From the IMG/VR virus record IMGVR_UViG_3300018876_000047, positions 1 through 36,609 of that record: 36,609 nucleotides of DNA; one strand, 5' to 3'. The notes below the pieces were generated by a model, which made no database searches, was not told where the DNA came from, and saw only the letters and a program-made list of their open reading frames with translations. The translations under genes were made by a program, and so were the position numbers. Source of the stretch: a virus. This document shows, piece after piece, positions 28,252 to 36,609 of the stretch (position 1 is its first letter; the number at the start of each line of letters is the position of its first letter).

Positions 28252-29790
28252 TTAGGTCTCTAATGTGAGAGCAGTTAATGTTACCGTGACCGTACCAGTA
28301 GAACCAGTATTATTTTGTATTGCAACTGGGACCACGGTTTCTGAATTATCTAACCAACCGAATACTGCAGGAGTAATCTTTACGGTTCCGGCTCCGGTGA
28401 ATACTGCTTCTGCAATTACACCAGAACCTTCTGCAGGATCTACACCTTGTGTTCTTCCAGCGTCAGCCGTTCTTGCAGCCGTATCTGAGTAAATTCTAAC
28501 CCAAGCTGCACCATCTGATTGAATCGAATAAAGTGCATAGGACTTACCGATTGATGCATATTCGACATTATCAGAAGCTCCGTCAGCAATAGATGCCGTT
28601 GTTTCTGCCTCTGTGTTTCGTGTTGCACTACCTCCACCACCACCGGCGGATGGATCTCGAACAACAATATCACCATTCATCGATGCATGGACAGTACAAA
28701 CATATTCATATGTACCAGCAGGGGCGTTACCTGGGATTTTCCAATAGAGTGTACCGCTTGTTTTATCTTGAGCATTACTTCCTGTAGTTGTTGTACCATC
28801 TTGAGCAACGTGTACCAATCCTGTATTATAATTAGATCCGCCACCGATATCTAAAATTCTAAATGGGTGAGATGCAGTAACACCATCGAGATTGAAGGCA
28901 ATCGTCTGGCCACGATCTACATAGACTGTGGGATTATCACCTGGGTATTGATCAATCAGATAACGTGTCGAATCAGGTCCAGTGACTACCAAGTTACTGA
29001 CAGCCTGTAACGCAATATCATCAACATCTAAATCGGCTGTATCTACCTCGGTTAGTGTGGCAAAGGTACCACCACCACCGCCGCCTGCAATTGTCACGGT
29101 GACATCATCGCCAGAAGTCGAAGCAACAACACCAGCACCTACAAAATTGATTGATGCCAGACTAGTCGTTAATGAAGATCCTTCATCTGATACGGTGATA
29201 TTTGCACCACCACCGCCAGTGGCATCTGTATCATTAATCCAAGCTGATCCATTATATTTTAATACCTGGCCATTGGTCGGACTGCTGATTGTGACATCGC
29301 CGAGATCAGGTAAATTACTAGCACCACCGCCACCAGCATTGGTTACCCAAGTATAGGTACCATCTCCATTTGTCTGTAATACGTAATTGGCCGCTTCTGT
29401 GTTTGTAATAGTACCGTCGTAGACAAATGGTGCAAGAGGATCAACATATGAACCTATATTACCAGCTGAATTATCACTGAGAAGTTTATTCCACTGCCCA
29501 TGAGCATAGTACATGGCCCCTGTGTCATGAGCGTGAGCAATGACTCCGTGATGCGCGGCTGGATCTAATGCAAGAACCTCGGATTCTAATGCGTAGAGGA
29601 AAGAAATTTTATTTGCTGTACCAAGAAGCTCTATTTCTTCATCTGAGTTGACAAGGTTGGTAACGATATCCCCACCTAAAGAGTTATACACCTCTGTGAA
29701 GTTACCATTAATTTTCTGCATCGCTGTTCGTATAGGATCACCAGTGCCGTCATTGGCGACTGCCCCTATATCGACTGTTTGCTTGGCCAT
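28252..29790 (-). CDS. Fibre/structural protein with a cupredoxin-like domain
   Basis: 512 aa. Residues 1-40 ('VANDGTGDPIRTAMQKINGN', 'FTEVYNSLGG') are an N-terminal motif common in marine phage fibre proteins. Residues about 120-240 are Gly-rich beta repeats of the type 'LPDLGDVTISSPTNGQVLKYNG'. Residues about 275-380 form a cupredoxin-like domain with His308, Cys365, His368 and Met371. Residues about 395-512 are a second beta domain ('YALYSIQSDGAAWVRIYSD', 'TGSTGTVTVTLTALTLET'). The start has GGAGA six bases before ATG and a late-promoter-like AATAAATA. It is followed one base later by the subtilase gene. A virion surface or fibre role is inferred. Confidence 0.8.
   Translation of the reverse strand: MAKQTVDIGAVANDGTGDPIRTAMQKINGNFTEVYNSLGGDIVTNLVNSDEEIELLGTANKISFLYALESEVLALDPAAHHGVIAHAHDTGAMYYAHGQWNKLLSDNSAGNIGSYVDPLAPFVYDGTITNTEAANYVLQTNGDGTYTWVTNAGGGGASNLPDLGDVTISSPTNGQVLKYNGSAWINDTDATGGGGANITVSDEGSSLTTSLASINFVGAGVVASTSGDDVTVTIAGGGGGGTFATLTEVDTADLDVDDIALQAVSNLVVTGPDSTRYLIDQYPGDNPTVYVDRGQTIAFNLDGVTASHPFRILDIGGGSNYNTGLVHVAQDGTTTTGSNAQDKTSGTLYWKIPGNAPAGTYEYVCTVHASMNGDIVVRDPSAGGGGGSATRNTEAETTASIADGASDNVEYASIGKSYALYSIQSDGAAWVRIYSDTAARTADAGRTQGVDPAEGSGVIAEAVFTGAGTVKITPAVFGWLDNSETVVPVAIQNNTGSTGTVTVTLTALTLET
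28651..28968 (-). other. Cupredoxin-like domain of the 512-aa protein
   Basis: Residues about 275-380. The pattern 'RGQTIAFN', 'SHPFRILD', 'NAPAGTYEYVCTVHASMNGD' gives His308, Cys365, His368 and Met371, the full type-1 copper ligand set with an amicyanin-length C-x2-H-x2-M loop. It shares with the collagen-fibre copy the landmarks HPFxI, YNTG, NAP, YxCxxHAxMxGxI and a closing Asp. Confidence 0.78.
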
Positions 29791-29816
29791 GTTATCTCCA
29801 AAAAGTTTTTATCTGT

Positions 29817-29824
29817 TATTTATT
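29817..29824 (-). promoter_or_regulatory. Possible late promoter (AATAAATA)
   Basis: The minus strand reads AATAAATA, 7 of 8 to the T4 late consensus, 27 bases upstream of the 512-aa gene's ATG and just before the end of the 750-aa gene. It could separate the fibre/subtilase pair from the baseplate core in transcription. Confidence 0.45.
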
Positions 29825-32077
29825 TTAAATTGTGTTAACATTATCTGATGTCAATATTGTAGAATCTACAGTAAAGTTTAAAATATCTGAGGTAATAGCA
29901 TTAATATCCTGGGTATCGAAAATTGAACCCTGGCCATCATCATTGAAATATCGAATGAAGTTAGAGGTTAATGATATACCTACTTTGTTTTTAAATAAGA
30001 ATTGATTGAATACCTTAGTACCGGCAAGATGCACATTCTCAAGAAGACCCGGCATGTAATCTGCTGGATTGACGGCACTCTTAAGCTCATAAGAATACTC
30101 CTGAAGATAATCACTATCCTGAACCTTCTTCTGCGAATCGTAATAAAAATCTTCACCGTCCTCGGCCAGTGTTTTCGTGTATCCATTAATATGAGAATTA
30201 AAATTAGACCAATAACCAGAATTCGTGCCCTGTGATTGTGACGTTACCACTGCCTCTGCTCTAACCGATCCATCTGAGGGTCTTGTCAGCTGTACATATG
30301 TCCCATCGGGATATCCAAACCCAGAGCCTTGAACAGCTACCTCTTCAATCGTTCCTATTTCGAATGCTACAGGAGATGCAATGACAGCGTTTTCACCCAA
30401 TTTAGGCGAATCATAATTTTGTTCTGACTTTATCGTTGAATATAAGACAATACCATCTCTAAGAATATCATTTGTTTGGCTGTCAAACCCGTAATAGGTG
30501 TAAGGTGTGATTCGAAGATAGCCGTTAGAATTAATCTCCCTCACGATACCTTGTCTACCAGTTCCTGTCTCTGTGATGATATTACCGATTGAAAAATCAA
30601 ATACCTCTTCGGAATTGGTGAAGATAATATTTTGGTCTCTTCGGTCGAATCTGGAAAATAAAGAATCTTGCAATACAGATTTCACATCATTTGTGTAGGC
30701 AGTACCAGGGTTGACGTTTAATAACGCATCGATAGTTCCAATGGTAATATCTTGCAAATCAAATGCGTCTTCTAGTACGGTATTAATATTGACAGGAGAG
30801 GCTGAACCAGACATTGGAGTACTTGCTCCATAATCTGCAGCATTTAATGCGACAGACACATATGGAGAAATTAGGTCAGTGATAAGACTGACTGTCTCTG
30901 AATTAGATATGGATTCTACTCGAACGTCTGTCGATAATCCGGTATCTGGTTCTAAATTACCAGGAGCAGAACTATTGAGAACTGTGTAACTGACTGCTGG
31001 TACAGTAATATTTGGATTACGATCAACTGTACTTACGGTATATGACAGACTGAATGATGTACCAGTGTCTATTCTGACAGCAACATAACTCGTTGTTTGT
31101 CCTGTTACTACACCAGATGTACCATTCGTGTCACTGAGTCTCTCGTATATTTCGAAATCTTCAGCCGAATTATCTAAAAGGATGAGCTGATTCGAAGAAA
31201 GTAATCTTGTTTCTTCGAGACTGTAACCCCAACCACCATCTTGTAGATCGTATTTTACCTGACCGTCAATATCTTCTGATATCTTTGTGACGACTGCAGT
31301 ACCTCCGGTCCCTATCGGCGATGTGACATTTACAATATCACCAACCTCATTACCTACGGTTCTGATTCCGAGCTGATCATCAACATCTAAAAAGTTCATA
31401 GATCCGTTTACGAATCCAAATCCTACCTCTACACCATTCACGATTGTCAATAATTGATCATATTTTTGAAATGAACCTCTTACCTGATCAATATAAATGA
31501 TCGGGGTCAAGATACCATTTAATAGAATCGTATTAATTTTATCGACCGCAGCCTTTGCTCCAGAAAACGATCCTGTAATATTACGAGAAAGAAGTGTACT
31601 ATAATCGTACTGTTCACCGGTGGGTGAAAAGAATTGATTATTATTTGGGTACATCTGCAGATAATTACCGGTCTTCCATTTAGAGTCGGATACCTTGAGC
31701 ATATTCGCTGCAGGATAAACGACCTCAACATCCTTATTGTAAAACATTTGGAAGAAAAGCTTAATGCCAGAAGCCGAACCTTTACGTTGATATAGATCAA
31801 GGATATTTCGAACTAGTACCTTTACCCCTGCTTCATCAAGGGGAAGATCTGCCATATATTTATTTTTAAAGTAAAGTAACATCTCATTTTGAGTGGTCGC
31901 GATATCACGATACTCAAACATCCTACGAGCATTATAGGTAGATTGGTTCGTGGTCTCTTCCAACCACTTGTAGTATTCTTTCGTGAGTGCAATCAATTCC
32001 TGTCCGCTTTCCTTATAGATAGCGGGGTATTGACTTTCTACGAAGAGAGATACATTTTTGTCTACAATGCCAACCAT
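29825..32077 (-). CDS. Baseplate wedge protein in the gp7 position
   Basis: 750 aa. Residues 1-120 are helical and conserved in style: 'ESQYPAIYKESGQELIALTK', 'EYYKWLEETTN', 'LVRNILDLYQRKGSASGIKL', 'FFQMFYNKDVEVVYPAANML'. I associate this pattern with the structural gene after gp6 in T4-like marine phages. The rest is mostly beta-rich, with internal repeats of the type 'GDIVNVTSPIGTGGTAVVTK' and a final 'NFTVDSTILTSDNVNTI'. It starts 14 bases after gp6. In T4 the next gene is gp7 (1032 aa), the wedge backbone; this protein is shorter, and the gp7 equivalence rests on position and general character only. Confidence 0.7.
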   Translation of the reverse strand: MVGIVDKNVSLFVESQYPAIYKESGQELIALTKEYYKWLEETTNQSTYNARRMFEYRDIATTQNEMLLYFKNKYMADLPLDEAGVKVLVRNILDLYQRKGSASGIKLFFQMFYNKDVEVVYPAANMLKVSDSKWKTGNYLQMYPNNNQFFSPTGEQYDYSTLLSRNITGSFSGAKAAVDKINTILLNGILTPIIYIDQVRGSFQKYDQLLTIVNGVEVGFGFVNGSMNFLDVDDQLGIRTVGNEVGDIVNVTSPIGTGGTAVVTKISEDIDGQVKYDLQDGGWGYSLEETRLLSSNQLILLDNSAEDFEIYERLSDTNGTSGVVTGQTTSYVAVRIDTGTSFSLSYTVSTVDRNPNITVPAVSYTVLNSSAPGNLEPDTGLSTDVRVESISNSETVSLITDLISPYVSVALNAADYGASTPMSGSASPVNINTVLEDAFDLQDITIGTIDALLNVNPGTAYTNDVKSVLQDSLFSRFDRRDQNIIFTNSEEVFDFSIGNIITETGTGRQGIVREINSNGYLRITPYTYYGFDSQTNDILRDGIVLYSTIKSEQNYDSPKLGENAVIASPVAFEIGTIEEVAVQGSGFGYPDGTYVQLTRPSDGSVRAEAVVTSQSQGTNSGYWSNFNSHINGYTKTLAEDGEDFYYDSQKKVQDSDYLQEYSYELKSAVNPADYMPGLLENVHLAGTKVFNQFLFKNKVGISLTSNFIRYFNDDGQGSIFDTQDINAITSDILNFTVDSTILTSDNVNTI

Positions 32078-32091
32078 TTTACTTTACCGTA

Positions 32092-33930
32092 TTAATTATA
32101 GGTCTTGGCCTGATTAATCGTAGCCTCTTTTGCTTCGACTAGATTCATATTGACAGTTACGTCAGTGTCGCGGATAATGAATACACGACCCTTTGGTGAT
32201 TTGACATCTTGGTCTTTGGTGTTTGCCGTGACCTTAATACCAGACCCATCGAATCGTTGAACAACAAAGTCAACCAATCTAACCTCACCAGTATCATAAT
32301 CTACAGTACCGGCTTTTGGATTAATGACCTGAGGATTGGCCGGATCATCAACGACGATCTGAATATTACCCAAGCCATCGTCTTGAATGTATACGCAAAC
32401 ATCATCTACGTCATAAGGACTACTCTTGATTGCCGGCTTATAGTCTGGGAATCCGTTCTCATCTCTAAAGGGATATGGCCTAACGAGAGGAGCATTAAAC
32501 TGAAATCGTGGATTGCCTTTTACATTCAGTGCTGGGGCATATTCGATGATAGGTTTAATCTCGAGGCTAGTGCTCTTAATTGCAGTGTCAATACTATCGA
32601 TTGCACTTGAAAGCTTAGACACTCTTAATGTCTTATCGAAGTCTTCAAGGGTGTCGTCAGAAAAGGTACCGATTGCATTACGTACCAAGGTTTCTAATTC
32701 ACTGGCAGATCTACTTGTTTGCTTACCAGTGTAGGATACGTCCACGATCATGTCAGCATATACGAATTCTGTTTGAACAAATATAGGTTCGATGGACAAT
32801 GGAGATCTATCCGCCAAATATTCAAGATAAGAATTAGCAAGTGTCTGGGAAATAATTGTCGTATCGTCTGAAAGATATACCGAAACCGCGACCTTACCAA
32901 ACTGTGGTGGATCTAACTCATCACCACCGTACACAGATACTGCCGTGATTTCTGGGAATTGTTGCTTGAGAAGGATTTCGTAATCCTTTGTGGTAACAGC
33001 CCTTTCTTGAATTTGAATTGACTTAGGAGCATTGAATCGAATAGATTCCATCGATTCACGTTCGGCTCCACCCGTAGAAGGAGTCACCGTCTCGACTGAG
33101 ATCGATGCCCCTTCTATGAATGAAGCTGTGAATGCAGAAATTTTATTACCTTCTTCACCAGAACAGATTCTATATCGAACACGAACATCCTCAAATTCCT
33201 CTGGCTGTGCACCGAATTTATTCCCACCGAAATAAACACTATATCGATTATCAAAATAAGGCTCTACATAAAATACCTTGTCCGTTGGCCCGACACCAAA
33301 TATGTCATTTGCCCTTGTGAAAACATTTTGATCGTCTGTCGCCTCAGCATCAACGAATACCACCAATGAATCTGTATCGACATTATCATTAGAAAGTGCT
33401 ACCCTGAGCACACCATCTGCATCAACAATGAAGCCTTCTCTCTGGAAGCTTTCTAGCATCTGACCTTCGAATAGTGTAATCGTTTCTGTTTGATAAACAC
33501 CGGCAGCTATTCTCTTGGCAATATATGTTTCGTCTGTGACAAACTGGAATGCCTCACCAAGATATGTTGCCTGAAAAATACTATATCGTGGAATCGTGAG
33601 TGTTTGAGCAGTCTCTGTCTCATCAGTGATCGTAACGATAACTTCTGCTCTTGCAGATCTTCGGGATCTTGGTAGATAGTTTAATTCTTTAGCATGGGAG
33701 ACAATTGAGTTTTTGATTGAGGCGGTGTCGAGGAACATTTCGTTGATTGCCATGTTCGTATAATAATTATTCATAAACGTATTATACGAAAGGACATCGA
33801 GCAGTGCACTCAGATTCGACCCTTCAAAATTATAGTCTTTGAACTGTGTCTGTGTTTGCAGATATGTCTTTAATTGGGTTTTGATCCCATCAAAGTCCAG
33901 TTCTGTGATTGGTGTCTTGACGTCTGCCAT
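32092..33930 (-). CDS. gp6: Baseplate wedge protein gp6 (Baseplate_J-like)
   Basis: 612 aa. The N-terminus has the strong gp6 pattern: 'FEGSNLSALLDVLSYNTFMN', 'MAINEMFLDTASIKNSIVSH', 'AKELNYLPRSRRSARAEV'. The middle has 'RYRICSGEEGN' and the conserved segment 'SIRFNAPKSIQIQERAVTTK' followed by 'YEILLKQQFPEITAVSVYGG', typical of baseplate J/gp6 proteins. In T4, gp6 dimers form the inner ring that joins the wedges around the hub and rearrange on contraction. The ATG directly abuts the gp25 stop codon, so the two are co-translated. Length is close to T4 gp6 (660 aa). Confidence 0.92.
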   Translation of the reverse strand: MADVKTPITELDFDGIKTQLKTYLQTQTQFKDYNFEGSNLSALLDVLSYNTFMNNYYTNMAINEMFLDTASIKNSIVSHAKELNYLPRSRRSARAEVIVTITDETETAQTLTIPRYSIFQATYLGEAFQFVTDETYIAKRIAAGVYQTETITLFEGQMLESFQREGFIVDADGVLRVALSNDNVDTDSLVVFVDAEATDDQNVFTRANDIFGVGPTDKVFYVEPYFDNRYSVYFGGNKFGAQPEEFEDVRVRYRICSGEEGNKISAFTASFIEGASISVETVTPSTGGAERESMESIRFNAPKSIQIQERAVTTKDYEILLKQQFPEITAVSVYGGDELDPPQFGKVAVSVYLSDDTTIISQTLANSYLEYLADRSPLSIEPIFVQTEFVYADMIVDVSYTGKQTSRSASELETLVRNAIGTFSDDTLEDFDKTLRVSKLSSAIDSIDTAIKSTSLEIKPIIEYAPALNVKGNPRFQFNAPLVRPYPFRDENGFPDYKPAIKSSPYDVDDVCVYIQDDGLGNIQIVVDDPANPQVINPKAGTVDYDTGEVRLVDFVVQRFDGSGIKVTANTKDQDVKSPKGRVFIIRDTDVTVNMNLVEAKEATINQAKTYN

Positions 33931-34365
33931 TTATCTAATCCTTTCTAAAATCACATCGAGTGTGATCGGCTGTTGTCTGTTGCGAATATAAAATTGAATG
34001 ACAACACCAACTGTATTATCATCAATTTCTGACCGAACAGAAACATCTATAAGTTCTGCTCTTGGCTCATACAATTCAATGGTTGATGTTATTTTATCTT
34101 TTAATAATTTCAGTGTAGATGGGGTAATATTTTCGAAAAGCAATTCACGGATGCCACCACCGAGGAATGGTTGCATAGGTCTTTCACCTGGGTCCGTCAG
34201 TAAAAGATTTTTGATTGCATCTTTCACTGCGTCCTCATCTTTCAACATGACGATGTCAGCAGAAAGAGGACTCTGAGCAAGATCTTTTGAAAAATCTTGA
34301 TACAGAGATACCTTTTTAGTGACCGGGGTAAAGAGATCCCTGGCGTCTAATGTTGTCAGTGGCAT
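33931..34365 (-). CDS. gp25: Baseplate wedge protein gp25 (GPW/gp25 family)
   Basis: 144 aa, near the family's usual length (T4 gp25 is 132). It has 'LLLTDPGERPMQPFLGGGIR' (residues 54-73), the 'ERP' and 'GIRELLFE' elements, and the diagnostic EPR motif at 100-102 ('YEPRAELIDV'). In contractile injection systems gp25 forms the core bundle with gp6 and nucleates sheath polymerisation at the baseplate. The start ATG overlaps the stop of the upstream peptidase-like gene by one base (TAATG) and has a strong AAGGAGA ribosome site at 34374-34380. Confidence 0.96.
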   Translation of the reverse strand: MPLTTLDARDLFTPVTKKVSLYQDFSKDLAQSPLSADIVMLKDEDAVKDAIKNLLLTDPGERPMQPFLGGGIRELLFENITPSTLKLLKDKITSTIELYEPRAELIDVSVRSEIDDNTVGVVIQFYIRNRQQPITLDVILERIR

Positions 34366-35915
34366 TACGATGGTCTCCTTCTTATATCAAGGTGTATATC
34401 ACCCGAATCTAAGAACCTTACGTGTTTAAAACCTACCTTTATGGCTGTATTTGTAAATGTTTCCTCATCATCACCCGGTGCCTTGATGTCTACGACTTTA
34501 CCACTCATATGAGATGATTCCGGTGGAGCTCCAATTTCTTCATTATATTGTTGACTTCTCCAGCCAGATGTGATATCCATCTTAGACCCAAGCTCATCTG
34601 ATAGTCGAATCAAATATACCTTCACATCTAAATCAATATTGACATAGCCCTCTAGGCCACAGTTTTCATCATCGACCCAATCACCAGATATACCTATCTT
34701 ACTGTCTGTACCCTCTTTCACATCTTTACATGATGGCAGGGTAGAATATTCTTTAATGGTAATTCGTTTCACATTCACTGGTTCTTCTCCAGTGGGAGTA
34801 ATTGCCTTACCATTCTCAGGTGACCACATCGTCTCCTGTTTCTCGATCAACTCTTTTTTCTTCTCGTCTGACATTCTTACAGCACCATTTCTGATTGCTG
34901 AAGATGTGTTGATGTTAGAAATGATCTTAAGTCGATTCGCTATATTAGAATATTTATTTGCAAAGTTGTCAAGGGGTGACTTAATCTGGTTCATTAACGC
35001 CTCAATGTTGAAGATAAAGGCGCAAAAACGAGAGATTAAATAATATAATTCCTCAATATTGGGATTCTCGAAGAGGCCAACAGCGTAATCGACGAGAGAT
35101 TTGAATTTATCTTCAATTGCTTTTTTGTTTTCGTCATTGAAAAACAAACACATTTTCTCTTTTTGAGTCATCACTCTCTTCACCAACTGTTCATTGATGA
35201 AGGTAGATACGTTGCCAATTACATTCTCGATATTGAAGTTTTCAATTGCACTTCGGATATTATCAAACGCATCCATCAACCCCTTGATTAACTGTTCCTT
35301 GAGTTTCTCGATTAATGCTTTGACAGTAATTTTTTGTATTGCGGCCTTGATAATATCATCAAGGTCACGAATCTTGGTCAGAAATTCCAACGCGTCTTTA
35401 ATAATTGCCTCTGCAGTGCCCAATAGAGTAAAGAACCCTTCAATCTGAGCAAAGAAATTAGGCATCTGGGCACACAGACCTCCCATTGAGCTCTGAGCGA
35501 ACGATCCCTGATAATAGCTATTAAGCTGGGACAATAACACAGGTACATCATTAAAGCACTTATCTGTGCAATCTGCCGGTGTTAAATTATAGTCAGTGAT
35601 AAACCCTGCGTATTCTAAGGCTGTGATAGGCCCTTGTTGCAATCGATTGTTTAGGTCTGGATAACCACTACCACCAGTTCGATTTAAAAGTGTATTTAAT
35701 TGTTGTTGTCCTTCACCAAAGGTATCACCATATCGGCGAGTAGCTACTGCGATGGGATTTGATTCTGCCTCATCTAATACATTTTGCTCTAACGCTGCAG
35801 AAAACGCCTCGATCTGCCTGAAGGTATAATTACCACGGCCATTGATCGTAGGTCCTTGAGGTAGAGATAACCTATTCTGTAGAGTTAAATTAGTATCGTC
35901 AGCACAAACTTCCAT
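34365..35915 (-). CDS. Baseplate-associated protein with C-terminal M15-type zinc peptidase domain
   Basis: 516 aa. Residues 1-150 have several Cys and no recognised family. Residues about 150-340 are long amphipathic helices ('DDIIKAAIQKITVKALIEKL', 'KEQLIKGLMDAFDNIRSAI'). Residues about 440-516 match the M15 D-Ala-D-Ala carboxypeptidase-like fold: 'MDITSGWRSQQYN' at 446-458, then 'SSHMSGKVVDI' with His469 and Asp476, and 'GDIHLDI' with His508, giving the three zinc ligands. Such enzymes cut peptidoglycan peptides. T4 puts a lysozyme inside gp5; here a peptidase beside the spike gene may do that job. The ATG lies one base after the gp5-like stop with GGAG upstream, so they are coupled. Confidence 0.82.
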   Translation of the reverse strand: MEVCADDTNLTLQNRLSLPQGPTINGRGNYTFRQIEAFSAALEQNVLDEAESNPIAVATRRYGDTFGEGQQQLNTLLNRTGGSGYPDLNNRLQQGPITALEYAGFITDYNLTPADCTDKCFNDVPVLLSQLNSYYQGSFAQSSMGGLCAQMPNFFAQIEGFFTLLGTAEAIIKDALEFLTKIRDLDDIIKAAIQKITVKALIEKLKEQLIKGLMDAFDNIRSAIENFNIENVIGNVSTFINEQLVKRVMTQKEKMCLFFNDENKKAIEDKFKSLVDYAVGLFENPNIEELYYLISRFCAFIFNIEALMNQIKSPLDNFANKYSNIANRLKIISNINTSSAIRNGAVRMSDEKKKELIEKQETMWSPENGKAITPTGEEPVNVKRITIKEYSTLPSCKDVKEGTDSKIGISGDWVDDENCGLEGYVNIDLDVKVYLIRLSDELGSKMDITSGWRSQQYNEEIGAPPESSHMSGKVVDIKAPGDDEETFTNTAIKVGFKHVRFLDSGDIHLDIRRRPS

Positions 35916-35916
35916 T

Positions 35917-36609
35917 TTAGTCTCCGTGAGAAGCTACATATCCAGCATTATTAAAGGATCTTGTTACAGCCCTTGATATAATCGCTGTGGATTTGCCTGG
36001 TGGTTCTGGCATCGTAACACCAATAGAATCCAACGATGGCAAACCAAGAATCGAAATGCCGGGTACGTCGATGACAGGGGCAGTCGGCACACCAGGTGTG
36101 CCACCCATACCAATATTTACCACAGAACCATCGATACTTGTGATACCACCAGCAATAATTGTTGCAGCACCTCCAGCTTGAGCACTGAAGATACCTCCCG
36201 TGCTTATTTGCATTGCACCACCCACAGTGAAATCCATTACCCCGCCAGTAGAGATAGAGAAGAGACCACCGGTCAAGATACCAGCAGCTCCACCCGTCTG
36301 CAGACTCAACGTGCCACCAGTACTAATATTTGTCTTGACTCCACTCACGATATTGATGCCTTGTGTGATGCCAGGAGCATTCGGGCTTGGAGTACCAATC
36401 GGAGTCCCAACCACAGGGGTGACAGGAGGTAGGGCTCCAGTCTGTCCTATGAATAGGTTACTCCCGGTCATATGTGTATCAATGACGGATGTAATCTTGG
36501 TGAACAATCCACTGAATGATTCGACGCTGTAATAACCAGTCGTGAATACTTTATTACCAGTAATCTTGACATCGCCACCACTGGGCCCAGGAGCACCATC
36601 TACGTTGCC
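35917..36609 (-). CDS. gp5: gp5-like baseplate spike, C-terminal beta-helix (5' end outside window)
   Basis: The frame is open from the right edge to a TAA at 35917-35919; a TTG near 36507 can be read as a start, but the codons before it ('VKITGNKVFTTGYYSVESFS') are in frame and look coding, so the gene begins beyond the window. About 36125-36320 encodes consecutive octapeptides beginning GG (GGTLSLQT, GGAAGILT, GGLFSIST, GGVMDFTV, GGAMQIST, GGIFSAQA, GGAATIIA, GGITSIDG). T4 gp5 has octapeptide repeats that form a three-stranded beta-helix needle, and VgrG proteins have a similar needle. A Pro/Gly-rich linker precedes the array, and about 65 residues follow it. No lysozyme domain lies in the visible part. 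It is directly upstream of the M15 peptidase and gp25. Confidence 0.75.
   Translation of the reverse strand, partial: GNVDGAPGPSGGDVKITGNKVFTTGYYSVESFSGLFTKITSVIDTHMTGSNLFIGQTGALPPVTPVVGTPIGTPSPNAPGITQGINIVSGVKTNISTGGTLSLQTGGAAGILTGGLFSISTGGVMDFTVGGAMQISTGGIFSAQAGGAATIIAGGITSIDGSVVNIGMGGTPGVPTAPVIDVPGISILGLPSLDSIGVTMPEPPGKSTAIISRAVTRSFNNAGYVASHGD
36125..36320 (-). repeat. GG-octapeptide repeats of the spike beta-helix
   Basis: At least eight in-register eight-residue units, most starting Gly-Gly and ending in Thr or Ala. The period of 24 bases is visible in the DNA as repeated CCACC/ACCACC (plus strand). Regular eight-residue spacing is the hallmark of gp5/VgrG-type needles. Confidence 0.85.

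Noticed and set aside
34950-34965. AATAAATA-like word in the M15 peptidase gene
   Set aside because: It is in the middle of a coding region with no start codon downstream at the right distance.
36505-36507. TTG as the true start of the gp5-like gene
   Set aside because: The same frame stays open to the right edge with normal coding sequence and no stop, so the TTG is probably an internal Leu codon.

Overview
This window looks like part of the structural-gene block of a marine T4-like myovirus, of the cyanophage or pelagiphage type. Every gene I can support is on the minus strand, so transcription runs from right (36609) to left (1). Genes are packed with gaps of 0 to 63 bases or small overlaps. 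No stretch over 100 bases lacks a gene, and I see no RNA genes, integrase, transposon or CRISPR array. The assignment rests on gp25, gp6 and gp8 baseplate-wedge proteins, a gp5-like spike with an octapeptide beta-helix, and an exact T4-type late promoter word (TATAAATA). The host cannot be read from the sequence.

Right part (36609 to about 29800), the baseplate core: the C-terminal part of a gp5-like needle (cut by the window edge), a 516-aa protein ending in an M15-type zinc peptidase domain, gp25, gp6, and a 750-aa wedge protein in the usual gp7 position.

Middle part (29790 to 17547), a more unusual block: a 512-aa fibre protein carrying a cupredoxin-like domain with a full set of type-1 copper ligands; a 685-aa subtilisin-like (S8) protease with an I9-like pro-domain and intact catalytic residues; a gp8-like wedge protein; an 1807-aa DUF4815-type structural protein; a 63-aa coiled-coil protein; and a 453-aa fibre ending in an S74 endosialidase-type self-cleaving chaperone.

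Left part (17483 to 1), giant adhesins: a 4177-aa protein made of an N-terminal beta-helix, a pectate-lyase-like region and 19 clear copies (plus one degenerate copy) of a Cys-containing 'KCxRD' module; a small 141-aa beta-rich protein; and a gene that runs off the left edge. This last gene is open from 4472 to 1 (at least 1490 codons). It encodes a Gln-rich collagen-like fibre in which Gly-X-Y stretches alternate with five related beta modules and a second cupredoxin-like domain.

Taken together, the right-hand genes build the baseplate and its cell-puncturing spike, and the left-hand genes probably build fibres and decorations that contact the host. The most unexpected content is the pair of copper-site domains in two separate fibre proteins and the complete subtilase inside the baseplate/fibre block.
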